Shown piece after piece: positions 16,828 to 25,085 of a DNA stretch of 64,000 bases. Each line of letters opens with the position of its first letter. The first letter of the stretch is position 1. The notes below the pieces were generated by a model that worked only from the letters and a program-made list of their open reading frames with translations, was not told where the DNA came from and searched no databases. Origin of the DNA: an uncultured Lachnospiraceae bacterium (GTDB taxonomy: Bacteria > Bacillota > Clostridia > Lachnospirales > Lachnospiraceae); the NCBI GenBank assembly GCA_900542015.1, contig UQLY01000001.1:186001-250000 (forward strand), written 5' to 3'. Both the position numbers and the translations under genes were made by a program.

Positions 16828-17550
16828 CTACATTTTATCCTTTAAAACGGTACAGGGACCGCTGCCCTCCGTACCCAGTATCATCGGCATAACCTGTTCT
16901 TTACTTCCTTCCGCTTTTACCTGTCCGTCGGCGATCAGGATAATCCTGTCCGCAATATTTAAAATGCGTTCCTGATGGGAAATGATCATAATGGAGCCGT
17001 TGATCTTTTCGTACATCTTCTCAAAGACCTTAATCAGACTGTTGAAGCTCCACAAATCGATCCCTGCCTCCGGCTCGTCAAAAATGGAAAGCTTTGTTCC
17101 TCTGGCTAAGATCATGGCGATTTCAATTCTTTTCAGCTCCCCGCCGGATAAAGAATCGTTGACCTCCCGGTTGATGTAATCTCTGGCGCACAGACCGACT
17201 TCCGATAAGATTTCGCACGCGTCGCCCATGGAAATCTTTTTGCCCGACGCAAGCATAATCAAATCCTTTACCGTAATTCCCTTAAACCGTACCGGCTGCT
17301 GAAAGGCAAAGCTGATACCCGCGTTCGCCCGCTCCGTAATACTCCAGTCGGTAATGTCCTGTCCGTCAAAGTAAATCTTTCCCGACGTCGGCGTCACAAT
17401 TCCGGCAATCAGCTTCGCTAACGTCGATTTTCCGCCGCCGTTAGGTCCGGTCAGCGCCACAAAACGTTCCTCTATGTTCAAACTAATATCTTTGATGATT
17501 TCTTTTTTTCCGTCTTCCACCAGATAAGAAATATTTTTCAGTTCCAGCAT
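16828..17550 (-). CDS. smsC: SufC-like Fe-S assembly ATPase (SmsC)
   Basis: This ABC-type ATPase of about 240 residues lacks a membrane partner. Walker A is GPNGGGKST (residues about 34-42), the Q-loop is SFAFQQPVRFKG, the signature is DSLSGGELKRIEIA, Walker B is LSIFDEPEAGID and the switch His is in IISHQE. The Phe-Gln-Gln-Pro Q-loop and the late LADGQVKAEGSKE are SufC-like. ATG 17550 is preceded by AAGGAGG at nine bases. Its stop is 16 bases before smsB. A promoter at 17608-17636 lies just upstream, insulated by a terminator. Confidence 0.9.
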   Translation of the reverse strand: MLELKNISYLVEDGKKEIIKDISLNIEERFVALTGPNGGGKSTLAKLIAGIVTPTSGKIYFDGQDITDWSITERANAGISFAFQQPVRFKGITVKDLIMLASGKKISMGDACEILSEVGLCARDYINREVNDSLSGGELKRIEIAMILARGTKLSIFDEPEAGIDLWSFNSLIKVFEKMYEKINGSIMIISHQERILNIADRIILIADGQVKAEGSKEQVMPMILGTEGSGPCTVLKDKM

Positions 17551-17607
17551 CTGTCTTATCCTCCTTCTATTGTAAGCAATCTCTGTGGGTTTTTGAGACC
17601 GATTCTT

Positions 17608-17636
17608 ATTATACACAAGTTCTTAAAAAAATAAAA
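17608..17636 (-). promoter_or_regulatory. Promoter of smsC-smsB
   Basis: On the minus strand a perfect TATAAT (17608-17613) lies 17 bases from a weak -35 TTTTAT (17631-17636). No IscR- or SufR-like site is recognisable. Confidence 0.55.
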
Positions 17637-17640
17637 TACA

Positions 17641-17676
17641 AAATGGTCCGCAAAGGCTGACCTTAGCGAACCATTT
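17641..17676 (-). terminator. Terminator after the LytTR gene's long 3' region
   Basis: On the minus strand AAATGGT-T-CGC-T-AAGG pairs with CCTT-T-GCG-G-ACCATTT around a TCAG loop, followed by a T-rich tail (TTGTATTTTATTTTTTT). It ends transcripts from the LytTR side just before the smsC promoter. Confidence 0.85.
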
Positions 17677-17962
17677 AAACTTGCACATTTGCAATTCCCG
17701 AAATTTTCCCTTTACATTGTGTTTCCGGCTTATCCTTTACACTTCATTCCGTAGGGGTTAGGGGGACCGCCTGCACGCAGCGGCAATCAGAATGACGCGC
17801 AGCCGGATAATCCGGTTCAACCTACAACCACTTCATAAATTTTTCCTCCCTTGCTTTGATAAGACCACCATACAGGACGGAGAAATTTTTTTGTGAAAAA
17901 TGGCAATTTTTGCAATATATAGGGCAGAATTTGTCAAAACCTCTACTACTTGTATATATCAA
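17677..17962 (-). other. 286-base non-coding stretch between LytTR gene and terminator; possible small RNA or 3' UTR
   Basis: Read on the minus strand it has TTGACA about 30 bases after the LytTR stop, a well-formed AAGGGAGG ribosome site with ATG eight bases later (about 17836), and a stop after only four codons. Stem-forming segments follow (CCGGAT/ATCCGG; GCCGC/GGCGGT). A near-repeated GTAAAGG motif occurs about 25 bases apart, and the strong terminator at 17641-17676 closes the region. No credible protein is encoded on either strand. It could be a structured 3' UTR, a small RNA, or a regulated leader-peptide remnant. Confidence 0.45.
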
Positions 17963-18691
17963 CTATTCGGACAAATCTTCCAGCACCTGTTTTGCATAGG
18001 TCACGCCGATATCCAGACGTACCCCGCTTCCCTTCATTTCCAGGATACAGTTTGTCCTGTCTACGGCTTTCACATAATCCCGATTCACAATCACGCTTCT
18101 GCTGCATTGCAACAGCGAAGTATTATTCGCCTCATCTAAAATCTGTCTGCAAGCCATATACGGCATCCGCTCCGTATCGCCGTCTGCCTTATGAATAAAA
18201 ACGCTCCGGTTGCAACTTTCAATATAGACAATCTGATCAATCGAAAACGGATATAAAACGCCCTCCTTTTTCAGGCAAAGCGTGTCGCATTCGTTTCGGG
18301 GCGTGGTATATTTCAGCGCTTTATCGATAATCGTCCGCGCCTCTCTGAAATTAAAAGGCTTTTCCAAATATCCGAAACAATGCAGCTTGCTGTAAGCAAA
18401 CATTTTCGGGTCCTCCAAAGAGGTAACGAAAATAACCGGCGTAAACATATATTGAGGTATCCCCCTGATGATATTGACCAGCTTCACGCCGGAGGTATCC
18501 CCTCTTTTATCCGGTTCCAGCACGATGTCCACAACAAATAGGTCAATGACGTTTTCCAAAAGCAGTTTATATGCTCCCGTGATGTTGTCGACAGTGTATA
18601 TTCTGGTATTGACAGCTGATTCTTGTATCACCTGCTTGATTGTTTCTCTCTGCGAGTAATTATCTTCTATAATCAGACAGTTTTTCTCCAT
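17963..18691 (-). CDS. Orphan LytTR-family response regulator
   Basis: The 242-residue protein has a receiver domain (residues 1-125) with acidic residues at about 9-10, phospho-acceptor Asp55 in LFVVD and the Lys-Pro in YLEKPFN. It is followed by a LytTR DNA-binding domain (about 140-240; IVYIESCNRSVFIHKADG and SLLQCSRSVIVNRDYV). LytTR proteins bind two direct repeats and often control secreted peptides or virulence-like traits. No histidine kinase is adjacent. The upstream divergent gene is the broken XRE regulator, and downstream is a 286-base non-coding stretch that may be its target. Confidence 0.9.
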   Translation of the reverse strand: MEKNCLIIEDNYSQRETIKQVIQESAVNTRIYTVDNITGAYKLLLENVIDLFVVDIVLEPDKRGDTSGVKLVNIIRGIPQYMFTPVIFVTSLEDPKMFAYSKLHCFGYLEKPFNFREARTIIDKALKYTTPRNECDTLCLKKEGVLYPFSIDQIVYIESCNRSVFIHKADGDTERMPYMACRQILDEANNTSLLQCSRSVIVNRDYVKAVDRTNCILEMKGSGVRLDIGVTYAKQVLEDLSE

Positions 18692-18894
18692 TCGGCATCA
18701 CCATTTTCATTTCCCAGTATTTTTCTTCTATTTTACTCTTTATCCTTTCATATTAAAATATCGTTTTTTCAGGATTTTCCTCCGACTCACAACGATTCAT
18801 TGTGCCATTCTTTCCCCGCACAAAATATTGCCGAAAACAGGTATATTCATTTCGTTGTATGATATTCTAATAAACAACAAAAGGAGGTATTGCC

Positions 18895-19248
18895 TTGGCA
18901 AAAAAAGCAGTAAACCAAATTCTGTTGGATTTACGTGAGAAACACAATCTAAAGCAAAAGGATGTCGCCGATATCCTGGGCGTTTCGTAGCAAACCTATT
19001 CTAACTATGAAAGAGGCATCCGCGAAATTCCCACATGTTATCTGAAAGCTCTTGCCGAATTTTACCACACAAGCATGGACTACATGATGAGTACCTCCGT
19101 AGATTTGTCGGGAACATTAAACAGCACCCGCATATATGTCGATGATATCACGGTAGCCGACTTATTGTATGATCTGGACCAGCTCTCCCGTCCGCGAAGG
19201 CGCGAGCTGGTAAGATATCTGGAATATTTGAAACAAATAAATCCTTAA
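18895..19248 (+). pseudogene. XRE-family HTH regulator interrupted by an in-frame amber codon
   Basis: A TTG start with AAGGAGG eight bases upstream opens a 117-codon frame. Codon 32 (18988-18990) is TAG, inside the recognition part of the helix-turn-helix: DVADILGVS-stop-QTYSNYERG. The family normally has Gln there (GVSQQTYSNYERG), so a single C-to-T change of CAG to TAG explains it. The rest of the frame is intact: EIPTCYLKALAEFYHTSMDYMM, then a C-terminal helical part ending LRPRRRELVRYLEYLKQINP-like (RPRRRELVRYLEYLKQ). The decay is very recent, or the amber codon is read through. Any product starting after the stop would lack half the DNA-binding fold. Confidence 0.85.
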
Positions 19249-19286
19249 CCGCTTAGTGCATTTTAGAAACGGTTAAGGATTTTTTC
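19243..19286. terminator. Terminator shared by the XRE pseudogene and G3E gene
   Basis: CCTTAACCG pairs with CGGTTAAGG, followed by ATTTTTT on the plus strand. The stem contains the XRE stop codon. The G3E gene on the other strand ends just beyond at 19289. Confidence 0.8.
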
Positions 19287-19288
19287 AT

Positions 19289-20221
19289 CTAAACAAATGA
19301 AATCACTTCGTTTTTGGGCTTCGGCGCCGGTTCAACCTTGACAGCATGAAGCACCGGACCCTCTTTTCCATAATCTTCAAAATACTCAATCCTTACCTTC
19401 GCCGTTACCTTGACCCAAGCCTTTTGCTCAAGCTCCGCCTCCCGGTCATATTTGCACGCGTATCCCAAAAACGCCATGTCTTCGGCGCAGCAGGTCATCG
19501 CCATACGCCCCGGGACGAAATATCCCTTTGGAAATTTAGGCGGATGCAGCACCATTGCCGTATATTCAATCGTCTTTCCGTCATAACGCGCCATATTATC
19601 CAACGCGTCCAGATACCAGAAGCCGTATCCCATATCATCCAGGATAATCGGGTCCGCCTTTAAATCATAGGGGAGATCCTCCTCCAGCGTCACATTCATT
19701 TCGCCCTTGGAATCTTCAAAAATAATTTCCGCGCTCTGGTTCAGCGCCATAATATTTCTCTTATATCCCGCAATCTTATCTTCCATGCCGTCGCAGCGGT
19801 TCATAATAATCAGCTCGGAATTTCGGATATGCTCCGCAACCAGCGATTTCATATTGGTAAAATAAGAAGCAAAAGTCGCCCCGTTGATCATCGTGATCTG
19901 CTGTTCCATCTTCCAATGCCACGGAAACTTCATGTTTTTAACGTTCCACATGCCGTTGTACTCGATGACGATCCTGCCGGGCTTATATTTCTTTTCCAGA
20001 CTGATCAGGTTCTGAGAGGTAAAATCCGCCTCATCCTCGATCAGCTCCATAACGGTACGGCTCTTTTTGAGCAGCTTTTCGTCGTACTCGTTTTCCCCCT
20101 CTTCGCAGACAATCAACAGCGTCGTGGTCCTTGTCTGGAAATAGGGCTGCCCCAATGTATAAGTAATAAACTCCGTCTTGCCGCTGTCTAAGAAACCGTT
20201 AATAACATATACCGGAATCAT
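19289..20221 (-). CDS. G3E (CobW-like) GTPase fused to a YcgQ-like C-terminal domain
   Basis: Residues 1-200 are a G3E metallochaperone GTPase: P-loop VINGFLDSGKTEFI at about 5-18 and a guanine-specificity-like MNRCDG. The classical CxCC metal motif of CobW proteins is absent. Residues about 235-300 change character. MTCCAEDMAFLGYACK followed by WVKVTAKVRIEYFEDYGKEGPVL resembles the C-terminal cysteine domain of the YcgQ/TIGR03943 proteins that pair with YcgR permeases. The gene overlaps its partner G3E gene by four bases (ATGA). I infer a role in metal (likely zinc) handling at the membrane. The domain match is by eye and needs a profile search. Confidence 0.7.
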   Translation of the reverse strand: MIPVYVINGFLDSGKTEFITYTLGQPYFQTRTTTLLIVCEEGENEYDEKLLKKSRTVMELIEDEADFTSQNLISLEKKYKPGRIVIEYNGMWNVKNMKFPWHWKMEQQITMINGATFASYFTNMKSLVAEHIRNSELIIMNRCDGMEDKIAGYKRNIMALNQSAEIIFEDSKGEMNVTLEEDLPYDLKADPIILDDMGYGFWYLDALDNMARYDGKTIEYTAMVLHPPKFPKGYFVPGRMAMTCCAEDMAFLGYACKYDREAELEQKAWVKVTAKVRIEYFEDYGKEGPVLHAVKVEPAPKPKNEVISFV

Positions 20222-21354
20222 GCTTTATCCTCCCCGCCCGCAAACAGAGCCCTGATGTTTTCTTCCTTCAGACCGGAACCGATGACGCAGATCTTGCCGA
20301 TATATTCCGCGCTTCCGTCCCTGATCTCGCTTTCGCCGGGTACATGGTCAAAATGAATAAACAGATCGCCCTCTGTGGGAAGCATTCCTTTCGCCCTTAA
20401 CACGGCGCCGTACTTCTCCTCATTTTCCAGCTCGTTCAGACAAGCCTGTACCTGTTCCTTCGTAAACTTGCTCGAGGTCTCAATGCCCACGCTGGTAAAT
20501 ACCTCGTCCGCATGATGGTGGTGGTGATGCCCCTCATGATCGTGATCATGGCACCCGCAGGTACAATTTTCGTCATGGTCGGGGTGATGCTCGTGTTCGT
20601 GCTCGTCATGGTCGTGATGATGGTGCTCGTGGTCGTGGTCGTGGCAGCATTCCCCGTCATGGTCGTGATGATGTTCGTGCTCGTGATCGTGATGATGGTG
20701 CTCGTGGTCATGCTCGTGCGCCGCCAGCACCTCCTTCATCAGTTCAGCCTCGAGATCCTTCGCGTCCTCGATCGCCTCCAGTATTTTGACGCCCTCCAGT
20801 TTATCCCAGGGAGTCGTAATAATCGCCGCCTTTGCATTGTGTTCGCGAATCAGTGCAACCGCAGCGTTGATCTTTTCATCGCTCATTTCGCCGGTTCTGC
20901 TCAAAATAATCGTTCCGGCATGTTCGATCTGGTTCGCAAAAAACTCGCCGAAGTTTTTCAGGTAAGTCTTGCATTTCTTTGCGTCTACCACGGCTACCGC
21001 GCTGTTTAAATGAACGCCCTCCGAAGCCGTAGCTCCTTCCACCGCACGCATAACGTCGGACAATTTTCCTACGCCCGAAGGCTCTATTAAAATGCGGTCC
21101 GGATGGTATTTGTCCAGCACTTCCTTCAAAGCAGTCCCGAAATCTCCGACCAGCGAACAGCAGATACATCCGGAGTTCATTTCCGTAATCTCAATGCCGG
21201 AATCCTTTAAAAACCCGCCGTCGATGCCGATTTCTCCAAATTCGTTTTCAATCAGCACCACCTGCTCGCCGCCAAGCGCCTCTTTCAACAGTTTCTTTAT
21301 CAATGTTGTCTTGCCGGCGCCTAAAAAACCGGATACAATATCAATTTTTGTCAT
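20218..21354 (-). CDS. G3E/CobW-family metallochaperone GTPase with long His-rich segment
   Basis: The product of about 378 residues has P-loop VSGFLGAGKTTLI (residues about 7-19), a switch region with ENEFGEIGIDGG, and the metal-binding CICC motif near residue 63-66. The GTPase part runs to about residue 200. Residues about 210-290 are almost entirely His, Asp and Glu with interspersed Cys (ECCHDHDHEH, CTCGCHDHDH), a large metal store. The C-terminal part (about 290-378) is the CobW_C domain. ATG 21354 is used; the GTG at 21363 lies on the AAAGGTG ribosome site. Zinc, nickel or cobalt is the likely cargo. It is co-transcribed with the fused G3E gene. Confidence 0.9.
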   Translation of the reverse strand: MTKIDIVSGFLGAGKTTLIKKLLKEALGGEQVVLIENEFGEIGIDGGFLKDSGIEITEMNSGCICCSLVGDFGTALKEVLDKYHPDRILIEPSGVGKLSDVMRAVEGATASEGVHLNSAVAVVDAKKCKTYLKNFGEFFANQIEHAGTIILSRTGEMSDEKINAAVALIREHNAKAAIITTPWDKLEGVKILEAIEDAKDLEAELMKEVLAAHEHDHEHHHHDHEHEHHHDHDGECCHDHDHEHHHHDHDEHEHEHHPDHDENCTCGCHDHDHEGHHHHHHADEVFTSVGIETSSKFTKEQVQACLNELENEEKYGAVLRAKGMLPTEGDLFIHFDHVPGESEIRDGSAEYIGKICVIGSGLKEENIRALFAGGEDKA

Positions 21355-21528
21355 GATGATCACCTTTCTTTACACTCAAATGAACGGAACACCATTTGCC
21401 GTCCTGGTCCTGACTGCCGCCGATGCTCCGATCCCATATAGTATAACACAATTCCGCCAAAAAGTAGAAGGTTTTCCGAATTTAATTATTTTTTAATAAT
21501 TAAAACGCTTCCGTCGTCAGTCCGTTCG

Positions 21529-22284
21529 TCAGTCCGCCATGGAAAGCTCCACCGGGCAGTGGTCGGAGCCCATGATTTCGGTATGGATCGCCGCGTCCTG
21601 AAGCCTGTCCTTTAAGCATTCGGAAACCACAAAATAGTCGATCCGCCACCCCGCGTTTTTCTCTCTGGCGCGGAAGCGGTAGGACCACCAGGAATAAATA
21701 TCCGTCCGGTCCGGATAAAAATAGCGGAAGGTATCCACAAAACCGTTTTGGAGCAACACGGAAAACGCATTTCTCTCCTCGTCGGTAAAGCCCGCGTTAT
21801 GACGGTTGGTCTTGGGATTTTTAAGGTCGATCTCCTTATGGGCGACGTTTAAGTCTCCGGCGAACACCACAGGCTTTGACGCCTCCAGTCCTTTCAGATA
21901 TTGCAAAAACGCCGCCTCCCACTCTAAGCGGTAGGGAAGGCGTTTTAACTCGTTCTGGGAATTGGGCGTATAGACCGTCACGAAATAGAAATCCTCAAAT
22001 TCCAGCGTGATCACGCGCCCTTCCTTATCATGCTCCTTACGACCGATTCCGTAAGCAACCGATAACGGTTCCCTTTTGGTAAAAACCGCGGTTCCGGAAT
22101 AGCCCTTCTTCTCGGCATAATTAAAGTATTGGTAATATCCGGGCAGTTCCAGGTCAAGCTGTCCCTCCTGCATTTTGGTCTCCTGCACGCAGAAAATATC
22201 TGCGTCAAATTCTTTAAAGACTTCCAAAAATCCTTTTTCCACACAGGCGCGAAGCCCGTTGACGTTCCATGATACTAATTTCAT
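21529..22284 (-). CDS. exoA: Exodeoxyribonuclease III
   Basis: This is a 251-residue AP endonuclease/3' exonuclease of the ExoIII family in base-excision repair. Motifs include LVSWNVNGLRA at the N-terminus, FCVQETKM (metal-binding Glu), VYTPNSQNE, VFAGDLNVAH, DIYSWWSYRFRAREKNAGWRIDYF and the catalytic GSDHCPVEL at the C-terminus. The length is as expected. The ATG overlaps the hflX stop by four bases. Confidence 0.96.
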   Translation of the reverse strand: MKLVSWNVNGLRACVEKGFLEVFKEFDADIFCVQETKMQEGQLDLELPGYYQYFNYAEKKGYSGTAVFTKREPLSVAYGIGRKEHDKEGRVITLEFEDFYFVTVYTPNSQNELKRLPYRLEWEAAFLQYLKGLEASKPVVFAGDLNVAHKEIDLKNPKTNRHNAGFTDEERNAFSVLLQNGFVDTFRYFYPDRTDIYSWWSYRFRAREKNAGWRIDYFVVSECLKDRLQDAAIHTEIMGSDHCPVELSMAD

Positions 22285-23579
22285 TGCGTTTCTCCCTGTT
22301 TTAAAATATAGTCGCGGTATCTTCCTTCCGCAGCCTTGCCAAGCGCCGCTCTGACGCGGATGCCGTCTTCTGCATATTCGCAGGCGAGGACTTCCGCCTC
22401 CTCCCGTATCCTCGAAAAAACGCCGCTTTCCCCGTAAGGGATCAGCAGCTGCCGCTCTCTGCGCCCGCCAAACAAAGTATCCGTGATCAGCGCCACAAGT
22501 TCTTCTGTTCCGACGCCCTTTCCGGCGGCAAGAAAGATATTGCGGTCCATGACCTTCGGATATCCGGCGTCCGCGCCCTGTTCCTTTTCCTTTAAATCCA
22601 TTTTATTAAACACGCGGATAACCGGGATTTTCCCGGCTCCCAGTTCTTCCAGCGTCCGCCTCGTCACTTCCATATGCTCCCTGTAATAAGGGTCCGCATA
22701 ATCGATCACATGCAGCAGAAGATCCGCGTTTTTCACTTCTTCCAGCGTGGAACGGAAAGCCTTGACCAGACTGTGGGGCAGCTCATCGATAAAGCCCACC
22801 GTATCGGACAGCAAAAAGCTTCTGCCGCCTCCCGCTTCCATTTTTCTCACGGTCGTTTCCAGCGTGGCAAACAGCATATCCTTCTCCAGCACCTTTTTGT
22901 CCTGCGCGCCGTCATCCCCGTCCGCAAAATAATCCACCAGCGCATTCATGACTGAAGATTTGCCCGCATTGGTATATCCTACCAGGCTTACAAGGGGCAG
23001 ATCGCTTTTTTGCCGCTGTTTGCGCTGTGTCTCCCGATCCTTTTCCACCCGGGCAAGCTCCTTTTTCAGAGCGGCAAGCCGCGCCTCAATATGCCGTCTG
23101 TCCAGTTCCAGCTTCTTTTCGCCCGCGCCCTTATTGCTCATGGCGCCGCTGGCACCTCCCTGGCGGCTCAGGGCGTCGTGCAGTCCTACAAGCCTTGGCA
23201 GCATATACTGTAAGGACGCCGTCTCTACCTGCAGTTTCGCCTCTCTTGTGCGCGCCCGCCGTGAAAAGATTTCCAGAATCAGGGTCGTCCGGTCCATAAC
23301 CGCCATAGAAAGCTCCTGCTGAAGGTTCCTTAGCTGCATCGGCGAAAGGGCGTTGTCAAAAATCACAAGTCCGGCGCCTGACTCTTCCGCCAGCCGCCGT
23401 ACCTGCGCCACCTTTCCGGTTCCGATATAAAACGCTTTATTGACAGCCGGCATTTTCTGGGTCGTGACGCCCGTCACTTCCATATCGCACGCCTGTGCCA
23501 GCGCTTCCAGTTCCTCCATGGAATGTTCAAAATCCGCCTTGTCGTTTACATCCAGTCCGACTAAAATCACTTTTTCCAT
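22281..23579 (-). CDS. hflX: Ribosome-associated GTPase HflX
   Basis: The 432-residue protein has the N-terminal HflX domain (about 1-190) with FYIGTGKVAQ, the glycine-rich linker GGASGAMSNKGAGEKKLELDRR and a coiled-coil arm. The G domain follows (about 195-365) with GYTNAGKSS, the DTVGFIDELPH switch, and NKMD for guanine specificity. HflX splits stalled ribosomes under stress. The C-terminal part is about 60 residues. It is coupled to exoA by an ATGA overlap. Confidence 0.95.
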   Translation of the reverse strand: MEKVILVGLDVNDKADFEHSMEELEALAQACDMEVTGVTTQKMPAVNKAFYIGTGKVAQVRRLAEESGAGLVIFDNALSPMQLRNLQQELSMAVMDRTTLILEIFSRRARTREAKLQVETASLQYMLPRLVGLHDALSRQGGASGAMSNKGAGEKKLELDRRHIEARLAALKKELARVEKDRETQRKQRQKSDLPLVSLVGYTNAGKSSVMNALVDYFADGDDGAQDKKVLEKDMLFATLETTVRKMEAGGGRSFLLSDTVGFIDELPHSLVKAFRSTLEEVKNADLLLHVIDYADPYYREHMEVTRRTLEELGAGKIPVIRVFNKMDLKEKEQGADAGYPKVMDRNIFLAAGKGVGTEELVALITDTLFGGRRERQLLIPYGESGVFSRIREEAEVLACEYAEDGIRVRAALGKAAEGRYRDYILKQGETQ

Positions 23580-23707
23580 CGTTGCTCCAAAACCGCCGGA
23601 TTGCTCCTTTTTTTCGTTTATTCCGGCTTTCGTGTCACGTCTATTTTATAACGGGAGGACGGGAAGCGCAATCCTGTTTTTGTATCCGCTTTTCCGGCTT
23701 TTGCCCT

Positions 23708-24433
23708 CTATGCCGCTACCGCCTGCTTTCTGATAATTATCCAGGTTACGGCAAACGCCGCGGCCGCAAATACGATTCCTGCCGCTCCCCATGCCGCGGC
23801 AGGCACCTGAGAGATCCACCTTGCTATTCCTGCGAATATCTTAGAAAGCAGATTGCCCTCATCCATTCTCTGTATTCTTGCCGGAAGGATGCAGATTAAC
23901 ATCCAGATTGCCCAGATCACCCAGAACGCTTTATTGCCAAAACGCATGACCAGACTTCCCAGCATTTCCTTTAACGCCGTCAGGCAGACAAGCCCCAGCA
24001 AAATGACCGTTACCAGCATCCCGGGAGACAAATGCAGGCTTTCCAGAATATTATTCTCCGGATAGGCTGCAAAAAATACTTTTAAAAGCCCGCCTTCCGC
24101 AACATACAGGACTCCGGCAAAAAGCACTGTCGCCAGACTCCAGATCAGGCTGACAAGCACGTCGCAGCAGATAAATTTTTTCCGCGTCACGCCGAATGCC
24201 ACCTGATAGTTAAACCACTGTCCCAATCCGAAGATCCCAAACAAAAGCTGTGTAAAGAGCATCGCGACGATGGCAAATATCGTACCCAGACGAAAAACTC
24301 TTTTTATAGGATCTTCACTCTCCATATAGGCAAGAAGCGCCAGAATAATCTCGCCGAAGACAGCTCCGAAAAGCCCGACCCCCAGATAAAGCACCAATTC
24401 ATCCCATCTCATTTTTATCATCTTTAACAACAT
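23708..24433 (-). CDS. ABC-transporter membrane subunit of YtrA-type operon (second)
   Basis: The 241-residue protein has about six hydrophobic helices: VLYLGVGLFGAVFGEIILALLAY, FAIVAMLFTQLLFGIFGLG, LVSLIWSLATVLFAGVLYVA, MLVTVILLGLVCLTALKEML, AFWVIWAIWMLICIL, and AAAWGAAGIVFAAAAFAVTWIII. No enzyme motif is present. The stretch YQVAFGVTRKKFICCDVLVSL resembles the short cytoplasmic loop of ABC-2-type permeases. AAGGAGG lies eight bases before ATG 24433. It follows a related membrane gene by 13 bases and ends the GntR-ABC operon. Confidence 0.75.
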   Translation of the reverse strand: MLLKMIKMRWDELVLYLGVGLFGAVFGEIILALLAYMESEDPIKRVFRLGTIFAIVAMLFTQLLFGIFGLGQWFNYQVAFGVTRKKFICCDVLVSLIWSLATVLFAGVLYVAEGGLLKVFFAAYPENNILESLHLSPGMLVTVILLGLVCLTALKEMLGSLVMRFGNKAFWVIWAIWMLICILPARIQRMDEGNLLSKIFAGIARWISQVPAAAWGAAGIVFAAAAFAVTWIIIRKQAVAA

Positions 24434-24446
24434 CGTTCCCGCCTCC

Positions 24447-25085
24447 TTACGCTACCGTATATTTTTTTAATTGCCGATACGCCGTTATGATTCCTGCAGC
24501 CCACATCATACAGCAGACCACGCCCATGCCGGTCAGGATCGCCGGATTGAGCCACTTTACCATTTCATCCAACACATTCTCATATACTGCAAACATACAG
24601 CCTCCGCCAAAAACCGCTCCCACGATCATAAGACCGATGACCTGCACAACTTTGCCGTATTTCCAGCAAACGCCCACGGTTCCCGAAAGCTGCCCCCAGC
24701 CGTTGCAAAACAAAAGCAGCAGCAAACCGCCGATCAGCACTTCTCCCTTTAAGTATTCCCGGTAAAATGCCGCAGAAATCAAAACATTCAGCAGCAGACC
24801 GAGAAACACCTCCAGCAGACCGCGGATCACGAGCACCGCAAAGGTCGTTTTCCGGGTAATGCCCATGCCGATATAGACCCGGATCTGATTTTGCCAGTCC
24901 CTGACTCCGTCGCTGATCATCAGCAGTCCCATAAACGACGTCACGGCAAACATGACATTGAGCACCTTCCCGTATATGATCCAGAACCAGACGACCAACA
25001 GGATTCCGACCTCCGCCATCGTGCCCAAATTTTTAAGCAGGCACCCGCTGTCGCACTTTAACAAACGTTTCATTCCCTCATTCAT
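24447..25085 (-). CDS. ABC-transporter membrane subunit of YtrA-type operon (first)
   Basis: The 212-residue membrane protein has about six helices and a loop 'QIRVYIGMGITRKTTFAVLVIRGLLE', which parallels the 'GVTRKKF' loop in the next gene. The two likely form a heterodimeric permease energised by the upstream ATPase. Its ATG overlaps the ATPase stop by four bases. The substrate is unknown. YtrA-type systems in Bacillus respond to cell-wall antibiotics, so an envelope role is a reasonable inference. Confidence 0.75.
   Translation of the reverse strand: MNEGMKRLLKCDSGCLLKNLGTMAEVGILLVVWFWIIYGKVLNVMFAVTSFMGLLMISDGVRDWQNQIRVYIGMGITRKTTFAVLVIRGLLEVFLGLLLNVLISAAFYREYLKGEVLIGGLLLLLFCNGWGQLSGTVGVCWKYGKVVQVIGLMIVGAVFGGGCMFAVYENVLDEMVKWLNPAILTGMGVVCCMMWAAGIITAYRQLKKYTVA

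Noticed and set aside
20510..20720. Short-period nucleotide repeat, possible microsatellite
   Set aside because: It is explained by coding for a His/Asp/Glu-rich metal segment of the G3E GTPase; codons vary and the frame is intact.
20512..21009. Plus-strand open frame of 165 codons opposite the His-rich GTPase
   Set aside because: It is the antisense of His/Asp codon runs (giving Val/Met repeats) and has no ribosome site or family match.
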